From Gnetum montanum (lineage: Eukaryota; Streptophyta; Gnetopsida; Gnetales; Gnetaceae), in assembly GCA_015680685.1 (NCBI GenBank), contig MNCI01007793.1, positions 49,375-113,374 on the forward strand: DNA of 64,000 bases, written 5' to 3'. Of this stretch, positions 23,638-35,900 are shown in pieces (position 1 is the first letter of the stretch; every line of letters starts with the position of its first letter). Made by a program: the position numbers and the translations under genes. Below the pieces are notes generated by a model. It saw only the letters and a program-made list of their open reading frames with translations. It did not search any database and had not been told where the DNA came from.

Positions 23638-25640
23638 TACCTCCAAAACTAAATGAAAAGTAATTCTTGAGTGAAGAAGAGGAGGAAAAAGCTCCTTACA
23701 AAATATTAGATACGTATGGAACTGAAGATGGAACAAACATGCTCTAATTGCCCAAGTGTACAAATTTACAATCTCTTACAAAATTGGGTGTTCATGACAA
23801 GAAAAGAGAACACCTTGGAGAAAATTAACATTCACTCCTTTGGCAACTGAAGAGTGAGGAAGAAGATTCAATGATCATGAAGAGTCCTCATCACATGATG
23901 CTATTGTTGCTACTTCCTTTGTGAAGACAATCTCACTTCTAGTCTGTGCATTTCATCCATGCTTCCCATTGCAATCACAACAAAATCATGGATTAGTGTG
24001 CAATGTGTAATATATAGATTTGAAGTACCTTATCTCGTCAATGGTTATACTTGGTGAGGTTGTGATTGTGATGGATGAATTTTAATAATAGTGTTAGTAG
24101 GAAGGCTAAAACATATGGTGGAATGGATAAGTGGTCCATTAGCAAATTTTGAAAAGTCCAAGCATAATAAAATACTTAAGGAGGGTTAAAGAATTCATAG
24201 TAAATATAATAAAAAGAATTCATTGAAGAAAGTTGTGAATGTGTGCACAATAGGATGTCATTGATGGGGCAAACAAAAGGATTTGATTGTAAAAATTTCT
24301 AAGGGTAAAGAACTTAATTGATCCAACCAAAAGGTATGTAAGTGGATCCTTTCCAAAGTAAGCACAAACATTTCATTGCCCTTACATAACTTCAAATTGA
24401 TGAGTTCATAGACCCCATGGATGATTAATAGTTATGGAAAGTTAAATACAAAAACCTAGAAGAAACTACCTAAGAATTTTGATAGATCAAACCAAGACAT
24501 CGAACAAGAACATGAAACCAGTAGTAAGGTGGGACATGGAAAGTGGAGATGGATGGATTTATTGATTAAGGTCACATGAAGTCCCTTATGAAGTTTGTGG
24601 TTAAATGACTTGATAAAATCCATCTTTACTCTAGACCAAAACCAACAATGTTCAATGACACTATAGCATCATTTTAAGACCAATCCACATCCTTGAGACA
24701 CAAGAGTGCTTCCACAAAACAACCACTATTCCTTATTAGAGAAGAAAAAAGAAGTAGGAAGTGAGAAAGAGCCTTAGTTAGAGGGGAGCTTTAGGCATGG
24801 GTAACATGTCTTTCTAGTCCCATAACTAGTTCTTCTAGCCCATTTATTTTGTCTAAGGTGTGTGTGTTGAATTCCCATCATTTCTTTTATTTATTTTTAT
24901 GATGGAAACCACATCATGCAAAGACTTATTCAACTTCCTGTTATTGGTCAATGGGGAATGGTAAGTAATCTATGAAAACACACATGCACCCAAGCAAGAA
25001 GAAAGGCATAAAGAGTACTAAATCCCCTTGAAGTCACACCCTGTTCAAACCTTTGAATCCTTTCGAAATCTAGAAACTGCCAAAGTCACAAGTACATTAA
25101 ATTTTTATTAATGAAAATGAGGCTACACATTTTCTGAACAAGGAAAACCATAGATTTTGTGAATGGGTTGATGTTGTGGACTCACTACCTATTTCATGAA
25201 AAAGAAAGCATGTCCTAGTTATCAGTAATAAAATTTAAAGCTAGAATCTAGACAACAATAATTGAATAGTTGAATAGTACATAGCACCATGAAATAATGA
25301 ATTACCATTGTGCCTAGTAGTTATTAACAAAAAGTTGGAAATTCACACTAGAATAAAAGAAAATATATAAAGAAGTGTAAAATATTCAAGAACAACAAAT
25401 GTACTAATGATGGTGTAAAACAAAAAATTAGGAAAGATTAATAACATGAAAAAAAATATGTAAAATAAAGTATGTGCAAAACAAAAAGTTGTAAAAGTAA
25501 CAAGGTGTAAAAGAAAAACATGTAAAACAAAAATATGAAAAAATAAGGAGCTAATTTTATAATTAGCATGGGTGGCCATCTCCCCCATGACTAAGTTGAA
25601 AGGAGGAGATTTGAAATATTGAGCATAGTTGGCCATCTAA
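23638..25640 (-). other. C1 spacer between integrase and 3' LTR, extra ORF largely deleted
   Basis: No gene is recognisable. Its outer part (23740-23830) matches 46290-46350 of element G, and 23990-24070 matches 49230-49310 of G. In G these two blocks are separated by a roughly 3-kb ORF, but here by only about 170 bp, so C1 has lost that ORF. The remainder (24240-25640) is colinear with 49950-51300 of G, including the GGGTAACATGTC block and an A-rich TGTAAAA stretch. Confidence 0.6.
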
Positions 25641-28620
25641 TGAGGCATTTGTTCCATTAGCTAGCTTATGCTTGTGAAAAGGTTTAACTTATTATATGTT
25701 GAATAGCTATTTCTTGTCTGGGCTTTTAGGTTTGCAGATCATTATGGCCCCATAAGAAAAGGTTTTGTAAATGATATAAGGGCCTTACTACAATGTTGGG
25801 TAAAAAGTTCATTGAAGTACATGTGTGGGGTTCCAATAGAGTACCTTATCTCCTAGTTAAAGTTTGAATTTCTTGATTTTAAGGTCATGAATCTTTTTGT
25901 TGAATGCCTTGTGCAGCTCGTTAGATTACAGGGCCACTAATTGATTTTTATCTTGCAAGTTGAGAATCATTAATCTTTCTTTTTATGCTAGACATAAGTT
26001 AAGGTCAACATCATAGGTTGTTGAAAGTGTACGAAGCTTAGATTAAATAGGAAGTGTTGGTACTTTTTTGTACACTAGCTCATAGGGAGAATAGCCTATA
26101 AAAAGTTTCCATGTTGAGTAGTAGGCCTAGAGGGCATCATTTAGTTTTGTGTTCTATTCTTTTCTATATCTGCTAATAGTTCTTGTTAATATCTTTGTGA
26201 TTTCCCTATTGGTAACCTTAGCTTGACCATTGGCTTGGGGATGATAGGATGTTGTGAGTTTATGTTCAATCCCCAAGAATTACATAAGCTTTCAAGAAGT
26301 AGTGCCTGTAAGGTGAGTTCATTTATCAAAAATTAATGCACATGGATACAAAACCTATTTACAACATTTTTTTGTACAAACTAAGTAGTAGTAGAAGATT
26401 CACAGTTGGTGATGAGTGCTACTTCTACCCATTTTGTATAATGGTCAACAATAACTATGATGTACATCTTTTCATTTGACATGGATGTGATGGAACCCAT
26501 GAAATTAATGCCCCAGATGTTGAAGGGTTCTAGCAGTTGAATCCCTTATTGAGGTTCCTACATTTGAGCAATCATTCCATCATCTTGTTGGCAACATTCA
26601 TAAGAGTAGAGATATTAGTGAGCATCCCTGAACATTGCTGGCCAGTAGTACCCTATCATCAGGATCTTAATGGTTGTGCATCTTCCAACATGCTGGCCTC
26701 CACAAGGACCTTCATGAGCATCTTAGAGAATGCATAGTTGATTAGCATCAAGGACATACCAATCAAGTAAGCCATCAATGCACAACTTGTAGAGGTGTTC
26801 ATCGAGCTCCATGAAGCATTTTATTTGGTGAAGAAACTATTGTTTCTTCCGATGGTCCAACCCTTATGGCATCTCTTGGCTGAGAAGAAAGGTGAGAATG
26901 CCATTATACCATTTAGGCTCATTTGGAAATTGTTCATTTATAGCCCCAACAAAGAGGATTTTATTAAAAAATAGATTAGTTAATGGGTTTTCTTCCTCTT
27001 TGTTGTTTCATCACAACTAAGACAAGTGGTCAACAACCACATTCCTAGTTTTCTTTTGATCTTCCATCATAAGATCATCAACCACTATATCACATGGGGG
27101 CTCATTGTTGGCTTGTTCATTATGACACATATGATGCTATGGCCCATATGCACAAATACTTTGTATCCAAACACATAATGCCTAAACTTCTCTAGAGAAA
27201 ACACCATTACAATTAATTATTTTTCTATGCTAGTGTAGTTTAGTTGTGCATCCATAATGCTTTGGCTTGTGTAGTGGATATAATATGGATGTTTCTTGTC
27301 ATCCATCTATGTAAGCATAGCTCCCAAGGTAGAATTCAATGCATCTATCATAACATGAAATTATCTAAACTAGTCAAGTGCTTGTAGAATTGAAGCTTCT
27401 ACAAGTTTGTCCTTTAGTTGCTAAAATGCTTTTTCACATTTTATGATCCAAATAAATGGATCCTCTTTCTTTGTCAGCTCAACCAATGGGTTTGTGATCT
27501 TAGAGAAATTCTCTATGAATCATCGGTAGTAGCTAGTATGTCCAAGGAATGACTAAACATCTTTGATGGTTTCCAGTTGGTAGGTTATTCCTTGGATGAC
27601 CCTTATTTTTTAAGGATCTATCTTGATTATTTCTTGTGATATTTTGTGCCCCAATACATTATCATCTTGGATCATCATATGAATCTTGTGCTAATTAAGA
27701 TGAAGGTTTGTTTTTACACATCTTTTTAGCACTTGCACAAGATAGTCCAAGGCTTGCTCAAATGTAGCTCCATATGTGGAGACGTTATCCATAAAGACTT
27801 CCACACCACTACTAATCTACTATTGAAAAATGCTTAAGACTAGGCATTGGAATGTAGTAGAGGCATTGCATAGACCAAAAGGCATCTTGCGATATACAAA
27901 ACTCCCCTAAGGACTTGTGAATGTTGTCTTGGCCTAGTCCTCTGGCATGATCTAGATTTGGTTATAGCCACTATAACCATTTAGAAAACTATAATAACAA
28001 TGCCTAGATATTGTATCTAATACCTAATTAATGAATGAAAATGGAAAATAGTCCTTGAATGTTGTCATATTTTGTAGCCAAAAATTGATGTGAACCTACC
28101 ACTCGCCTCCTTTCTTTGGTACAATCATGAGTGGACTAACTCACTTTACTATTCACAATAGGATAGATGAACCTCACCTTGAGGAGTTTAATTTTCTCCT
28201 TGATGATCTACTTTATTTTAGGATTCAGTCACCTCTATGGCTACTTCTTTGTCTTCATAGCCAAGTTGGTGCAAATATGATGTTGGCATATCCAAGGATT
28301 AGTTCCTGTGAGTTTAGGATATGACCAAGCAAAGGCTATTGACCATTTTCAATCACTTTTAATAGCATATTTTTCTATTTTGGAGCAAGAGTTGCATTGA
28401 TTATGACTATCTTTCCATTTTTTAAGAACACATATTTCATGTTAGTCAGTATTATTTTTAGTTCAAGGGGCTCTTACTTAAAGTTTTTAGGAATTTTCAG
28501 CTCTTCCAAGTAGGTATCATCATTTGCATCATTAGAGAGTTGGTGATGAAGCTTCTCTAGTTCATCCATGCCTATAACATATGCGCATGTTAGGCTCTTA
28601 GTCGGTTCCATGCAAAGTGT
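25641..28620 (-). pseudogene. C1 pol pseudogene (RT, RNase H, integrase)
   Basis: Minus-strand domains in order: linker and RT entry LEELKIPKNF (about 28480-28515) then NGKIVIINATLAPK (about 28390-28430); RT catalytic box reading VFMDN near 27780-27800, so the second catalytic Asp is replaced by Asn; FEQALDYLVQVLK and YVFGYKVFVHMGH around 27.15-27.76 kb for the RT thumb and RNase H; integrase with LTTSYHPQANGQAKVTNREI (about 26200-26270); and a C-terminal tail ending near 25.65 kb. There are dozens of stops. It is colinear with G pol (51.36-54.26 kb). Confidence 0.8.
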
Positions 28621-28739
28621 GCTACTTTCAAAATTAGCAGTAAGCCATTAGGTACCCTCTTGTTTGGTGGTTGTTATATACTAACACCTTTGAATATTAG
28701 CTTTTGGTGCACACTACTTGCATGTAGATATGGATGCTT

Positions 28740-31700
28740 AGTTTATTGACCATAGTTTTTGCACACAATTTCACCTTGTATCATTGTATGCATTGCATGG
28801 AACATGCTTCTTCTTGATCTTCTCGAATGCATTTTCCTTAGAGATTTCTAGGGAAAGATCTTTGATGCCAATTTTTCATCAATGATGCTTAGCCATGCCC
28901 TTTCCATGATGATTGAAAAGTTTCCTTTTTAGTTCTCCACCTTAATCACTAGGAAATCAATAGGATAAGATCATCCACAGATAGTGGTCACAATGTCTTC
29001 TACCAGTTCCAATGGAATAGTGATGGACTAGTCTAGCAATTCTAATCTGATATTGCTTTTCTTGAGAGGAGATAGGTTCTATGTAGTATACATCTCATGA
29101 GAGATCAAGTTCACGCTGTAACTAGAATCAAGAAGAGCTTTGCACAGTTCATTGCTAGTAGTCTACAAATAAATTAGAGGACTTTTAGGATCAACTAATT
29201 TCCTAGGAAGGTTACCTGCATAGATCAAATCAGATATGACATGAGTAAGTATAACAATATGGATCTTGGGTGGTATTTGGTTTGAAGGGGACTTAAATGA
29301 ATTTGATACAAAGGAAGATGGAAAAACATGGTCATCAACTGTAGGTGTATTTGAGGGCTTCAATGGGATTTTGGATAAGAAAAAAGGTCTTTTCTTTGAT
29401 CAAGTGTCTAAACCATTTTGTTGATGAACTAATTTTAGATTTACAGCCTTAGTAGTATTTCATTGTGGTAGTTGAGCTGGGCGTTCACCTTGCATAGATC
29501 GGGTAGGTGGTAGCTATGTGAAGGTAGGAGGAAGATGTGTAGAAACAGGAGAAGGATAAGGTTAAAAGGTGGTATCTGTTCTTGCATGTGGAGAATGATT
29601 TTGATAATAATCAAAAAGGTGGTAGTTATATTGGAAAGTAGAAACATGATTGGAAGTGTCATGTGGAGAAAAGGGTTGCTAAATCTAGTACCCATATGGA
29701 TCAACTTATTTATAAGGGTATTATTGCATTAGTGGTGCTAGCACCCATGACTATGGTTACTACCACTATTCATACTACTCATATGGTTGTAGTGAGGTCC
29801 CATTTGGATAATACTATTGTGGCTTGTGGAATTACCTAAAATTTTCTTGAGGATAAGATAATCTTCTAGATGTTTGCCTGTGTGCTAGTCATGGATTCAA
29901 GGCATACACCCCAGATTCTTGTAAGTGTGAAAAAATAGGACAAAATACCTTAGGATGTTCATCATGATAGATATCACACCTACCATCATTATCTAATTTG
30001 GTTCCCACAACTTCATCTATTGTAGAAATCTTTCCCTTTTCTTTTTGAATGGCACGTTTAGCTTCCTTGTGCCTCTTGTGCTCATGATCACTACCTTGTT
30101 CTTTGGACTCTTTAGTAATTTCTAGGACAACTTGAAATTTTCTATCCATAGAGTCCTATAACTTATCAATCTTGACAATAATTTTAGATTGAAATTTTTG
30201 AAATGATAAGGTTTTTCTATTCACTACATCATCAAGTGATGATTCTTCCTCCTTGTCATAGAATCGAACCTTCGTCTTTTAAATTGAAGGATCGTGTGGT
30301 TGTACTCTTTTGCACTTTCTCATTTTCTTAATTTTCCTTCATCTTTAGCTGCTTGCTTAATAAATCTTTAGATTTTATGGGTGCTTAATTTTAACAGTTT
30401 CCCTTTGGTATAAATGCCAAGGGTTCTCCTCATTTCTGATCAAAACTCATATACAATGTGGCAAAGTTGGTCTAGTTGAGAATAACCATGGCTAGGACAT
30501 TTATGCATTAACGAATAGTATCGACCAATGGTGGTGTCCAAGGGTTTGTGTATTCCTTTTTTCCATCCTTGGATTTGCTTTCTCAAGTTGGAAACTTGGG
30601 AGTACATTTGGTATTTATCATGAACAATTCAAGCATTATACTCCATCATTGAATATATTTTAGTTCTAAGGATTGGTACTAGCTTTCTGCTTCTTTAATG
30701 AGTGTCCTTGAAAACAACCTAATCTTTGGCCACTCATTTTTTATGTTCTACAAGGCACATGCATCTTGAAAATCTTGGAGATGATTTTGTGGATCTAGGT
30801 TGCATCCCCCTTTGAACCAAGAAATATTGTTCATATCTAGTCTTTTCATTCAACTATCCTTTATATGCTTTATTGAAATTCATACTACCTCTATAATGTT
30901 TAGCATATTTTGGATAACATGCAAAGGCTCATCAAGGCCATGATTTTGGTGCCTATGATGCCCTCTACTACCCCTTCATTCATGGTGTTGTGTTTCTCTT
31001 GAACACTTGTGTCCCTAGTCTTAACTTTCTTGATGGTCCCTTCAATCATTTCAACCCTTTTGGCCACCTTCATCATAGTTTCACCCCTCGCAATTTTAGT
31101 CAAATCTAGAAGAAGAAGATGATGATGATGAAGGTGAACAGGAAGAAGGACTAGCACCATTATGGTGCCTACTACCCCTGTTTAATGATCATGGCCATGA
31201 TCATGATCTTATTTATTTTCCACATCCCTACCCTAACTCTCCTCCTTAGATTCTCCTTTGTCATTGTATCTATTCTTGATAGACCTAAGATTATGAATTG
31301 TGGATTATAGATTCTGGTTTTAACCTCCTTCATTGAAGTTAAAGACAGGAATTTCATTGAATGGAAAATCTTCAAAGAAGGATTCTCCATAATTGTTTTT
31401 TGGACAATAGGAGTGGGAAATCATTAAACCCTTTTCCCTTCATAGATTCATAGCATTGTTATAGTTGGCAATCCCTAAGATGTTGTGCCTCAATGGGATG
31501 ATAATCTCTAGCATCAGTATCTTGCACAACATACTTAGCATGAAGTCCCTAAAGACCTAATCGTACAACCATTTGTTAAAGCATTGCAAGAACAGATCAA
31601 TTTGGTGGCAGCACAATGTTTCCCTCCATGTCACGCCATTGTAGTTGTTCATCTTGATGTAGGATGAGGGTGAAATCTGGTATATACTCATTAGAATGAG

Positions 31701-31910
31701 CATATACCACTCTATATTATTGAGGCACTTACTGATGTACTCCATCAGACTTGGACAAAGAATTACTCTTATGAGAAAAAGACATTTTATGTTAGAAAAT
31801 AGAAATGTAGTGTGCTTATTTAAAATTGTTATAATAATTTTAAAGTATGATATGACTCTAAGGTTCATTCCAACTATTTTGAATAATTTCTACTAAATCC
31901 TAGACAACAC
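28740..31910 (-). pseudogene. C1 gag-protease pseudogene
   Basis: Gag runs from shortly after the primer site to about 29.4 kb, with the knuckle region reading CDIYHDEHPKVFC (about 29940-29985; second Cys lost to Tyr) and FSHLQESGVYALNP following, as in A1 and A2. The protease segment has LLDSSYSVNLISHEM (about 29095-29140), where the Gly of the active site is lost, and the C-terminal MERAWLS motif (about 28880-28910). The segment ILTHVISDLI-GNLPRKLVDPKSPLIYL (29163-29290) is shared with the A1 and A2 copies. It is frameshifted and stop-ridden. Confidence 0.75.
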
Positions 31911-31925
31911 ATGTAACAACTAAAA

Positions 31926-31945
31926 GGTCCTTGATAATAGCACAA
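31926..31945 (-). other. C1 primer-binding site (tRNA-Asp type, eroded)
   Basis: The plus strand GGTCCTTGATAATAGCACA, one base from the LTR at 31947, aligns with the complement of the A2 site. Differences are mostly transitions, as expected for an old methylated copy. Confidence 0.6.
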
Positions 31946-31946
31946 A

Positions 31947-32589
31947 TGATGAGTAATANATATTTTATAATTTTAATCACCTAGAACAAGAATGAAAGGT
32001 AGAGTAACTTACAATCTAAGTAATCTATTACCTAGCTAGCTTAACACAAGTACCTGTTCCCACTCTCTAGACACATATTGAATGTGTATAGTGATACTGG
32101 GTTACCAAACGTTAAACATTTTTGGGTTACAAAGCACTACACATATGCTCAAAGTGGTTGTGCTTGTGTTCATTAACAATTGAAAATTAATTGCTTAATT
32201 AAAGTTCATTAAAGTAGAGTGCATGAATCTTAAATGCATTAAAGAAAATATTAATCTATTCTTAGTGTTGTAAGGATTATTAAAACGGTTTGTGTTTATT
32301 TTTATCACACTGCTGTGCTCAGGTACATTAGTGCTCAAAAAAAGATCTATACACACTCAGACTCTTGCTATGAGAACTCATAAAATATTCTAACTTTGGA
32401 GAAAATAATGTGCAAGAGCTTCACTATGCTATGACAAAAACTATATGAAAATCGTGTGCCTAAGTGCTAGATTTATAGGATGGCATATATCCCATGATAT
32501 TGGATATTCAACATCACATCTTGGGCTTTGATATCAGGTATATAATATTAAGGCTTTGATATTGGAGAAAATTTAAACATGATTCAATA
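31947..32589 (-). repeat. C1 5' LTR with internal deletion
   Basis: This is 643 bp. The first 11 bases (TGATGAGTAAT) match the LTR edge, then about 180 bp present in the 3' LTR are absent, after which both align from ATTTTATAATTTTAATC onward. The TATA-like ATTTATAG is at about 32471-32478. The outer edge GATTCAATA is directly followed by the GTGAG duplication. A single N lies at about 31959. Confidence 0.82.
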
Positions 32590-32909
32590 GTGAGAAATAA
32601 TTTTGATCTTTATTTCCAGCCCTGAGCTATGCCCAAGTATAATCCACTCAAACAATGATTTCATATAACTATTTGACACCACACTACAGGTATTCACTCT
32701 ATCACTAAGTCTAACTCACAAAAATAAACTACAAGAATTTTGCTAAGGTTTGGACAAAAGTTGTTTCATTGAGGTGACTAAGGGCTGGTTTTTATAGTGT
32801 TGACCATGGTCTTCTACATTGCATCAACAATGACTTATGTAGAGCTATGATGTTGTAAATACGATATCATAGATGTAATATCGTGGCTTATGACAAAAAG
32901 ATTTTATCA
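32590..32909 (-). repeat. Outer (U3) part of the element D 5' LTR
   Basis: This is the continuation of 22227-22817 after C1. It contains a GATCTTTATTTCCAGCCCTGAGC block (R region), TTTTTATAG (about 32790) and decayed ACGATATCATAG/ATATCGTGG motifs (about 32855-32885). It ends at ATTTTATCA (32909), the likely outer LTR edge. The other target-duplication copy for D was not found. Confidence 0.65.
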
Positions 32910-35900
32910 TTCACTCTATTAAAATAAAAAGGCCCACAATCATTAAATATCAAGTAGAATACTCCTTTAGGCCACTTTTATCATTCAATAATTTTAAAAA
33001 TGATTCATGAACTTTTTGACCATTAATCTTCTCTTTAAAAATCATGTTGTTTTTCAAAATTTTTTTTTCTTAGACTACAAGTGATTACAGTTCTAGTTCC
33101 CTCACAATTGCAAGACTATGATCAAATTGCAACTTGCATCTTATCACATTGTTAAATATTAAATATTTTTCAGGTCAATTTCTCTAATGATTTTGAGACT
33201 ATGTCTTGTAAGGATTCACAATTCATTACAAAACTTAAGAAACATGAAACTTAAGCATTTTCATAGATTGCAGTAAAGTATGACATACAACTACTCATAG
33301 TTAGCTTGTAGTTGCTTACCTAAGCATGAAAAGACTCCAAATAAAGTCTAAAATATAACCACATGTTCCTAAAACTCTTAAGAGAAATTCAGGATGAGAG
33401 TTGCCTGAAGAATATGGGTTGATGTCCTCATCACTCTATTAATTTATCCTCCCATTACTTGTAATAGTTATCAAGCTTACATAGCATGAATTAGTATCTA
33501 CTATTTGGAGTTCTTATTAGAGTGAATTATATCTAGATGCATTCATAATGAAAATAAAGATCAAAATGGATTCTTAATCCTGGTAGTGTTCTAACTTAGA
33601 TTAGATTTTTTATTTATTGCATTTAACTTCTACTTCTATCATTATTTTATCACTTTTATTAGCATAATATTTACACTTCCTCACATGATAATTAATGGAA
33701 GAATGAGTACAACTTGATCTTGAGAACTAAACTTGTGATAGCTTGATAATCCAAGAAATTAAATACTTGCTACACCCAGAAACATATGCTTATTTCTCTT
33801 AGAATGGTCTAGGATTTATTTATTGTTAATTAGATGCAACACATTTTTCATTAATTTTGAAAAATTTACATTCCATATAAATTACTATGTATTGTCAACA
33901 AAAAGTGTTCCCACACCTTTCATTCTCAAAAATAATGTAATGTCTATTTATAGTGCTTAAAATTGAAGAAAACTTTCATGATGCTATTGTTAAATATTAT
34001 TTTTTCTTAAAGGTTCACTATAAAAGTTCTTTTCAATTAATTGCAATTGTAAATGCACATATAATTGACAATTACATTACAATGGTCCTTCATTATCTCA
34101 TCTTATATATAATTAAATGTATGACTAATTGCTACTTTTTATAAAAATGAATTAATATTGTTATCTTCACACCTAATATATGATAAAATTTTGAAAAATA
34201 TGTTTATTAAATTCTAAATCAATTGTGATACATGAATATCATTAAAAGATGAGTGTTGTAATAGTCACATAATAGTTAGAACAAATTCCATATGTCATGC
34301 TAGCAAAATTTTTACTAAAGACAACTTATTCACTTAAAAAAGTTGAACACATATTTTCTCAAGATTGCAATATCTTCAATATGAAATCTAGTATCATTAA
34401 TGTACATACAAGTTTTGTGCTTTACATATATTTGATGATTTAGTATAATGACTTTTAATACAAGATAACAAATATTGATTGTATTAAGAAGACATAAGAG
34501 AGTCATCATTAACCAAATTTGAATCATATGAGATTGCTTGATAAAAATTAGACATATCCTCTTGCATAAATTTTTCTATACTATCTTTCATATCTTTCAA
34601 TTACTTTTCTTAATGGTATTTGAAATAGGGGCTTTGAATATTGGCTAATTGATGATGTTGAGTAATCTTGTTTCTGTTAGTTTATACAACCATCATATTT
34701 CAACAATTACTAGAAGAACAAACTCCAATGTCTATTCCTTCTTCTTGCAAGGTGTTTAAAAAATTAATAATTCCTAGTCCTAAAAAGTAGTACTTTGGTC
34801 TTATATATAAATCATATGGTTATTTAAATTCATGTAATGTTAATTTAATAATTTCATGAACTAATTTTAAGAGCACACCATTTAAATTAAAAACTATAAG
34901 TCATTTTTTCCTTCCTTATCTTCAAGAATGCCTTCATATGAAATACATTTTATTAGTAACTTATTTAAAATCTCTAAAAATGAGGAAAATGTATAACATT
35001 GTACTTACTTGTATAGTAAAGGTGCGTAATGATACTAAATGTGAATAACTTATATAATTTTCAATATAGATTACATATTTTCCTACCTAAACCATTCAAA
35101 ATATAATTTTTCTTTGCATTTACTATTTCTTCACATGGAATAGTTTGTTCATTTATGAATGTTTAGAATATCCCAACAATTTGTTTCCTATAGCAAACAT
35201 CTTTCTATTAGGTAATGTAATGGGATCACCTCTTTGATAATTATCTATGCTATTAATTTTAAGTATTTTAATAGTAGGTATGAAGCAATTGAAATACTAA
35301 TGGATAAAAAAGATAGTGTTATTCACAAATACCATGCCTAAGCCCAATGATGTATGAATAGAACTTAAAAATATTATCTTGTCCATAGACTTGCTAAGTT
35401 GTAATAACCTCATTGGTCACATATAATAGATTTGCATCCAAAAATTTACTTGATAGTGCTTGATTAACTATAATCTACTCATACTCACCAAAATTTATAT
35501 CTTTCTTATCCATTATTTCTGGAGAAGTTAAATTTAAAGTCCTTTCCTCTTAATCTCCAATTGATTGACCTTTTCCTATAAGAAGTTATAGATAACATTA
35601 TCAGATTTGCAAGAAATCAATGCTACCTAAACAAGAAAAAGATATTATCTTTATTAATGCAAAATCACTATTAACTACACCTTTCACATCATTAGTATTC
35701 AATAGTTTCATTAACGATATATTATAATATTAAGCCAATTTGATTAAAATGGTTATATTTTATAAATATTAGCTATTAGATTAGGGAATTACTAATATTC
35801 ATCTTCTATTTTCCAAAAGTGATATATGTTTCCTATATAATCAATAGCTTAACGATTTGTCTTACTGAAAAATTTAATATTCTATTCAATGATTTTCATG

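Larger units (their letters stand above)
22818..32589 (-). mobile_element. Athila-like Ty3/Gypsy element C1 with both LTRs and 5-bp target duplication
   Basis: This 9,772-bp element runs in reverse orientation and is flanked by GTGAG (22813-22817 and 32590-32594). Sense order: 5' LTR (32589-31947), primer site, gag (about 31.9-29.3 kb), protease (about 29.3-28.74), RT, RNase H, integrase (28.62-25.65), long spacer (25.64-23.64), 3' LTR (23637-22818). The two LTRs align over most of their length but are clearly diverged, so the insertion is old. The 5' LTR lacks about 180 bp next to the primer site. It sits inside the LTR of element D, so it is younger than D. Confidence 0.9.
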
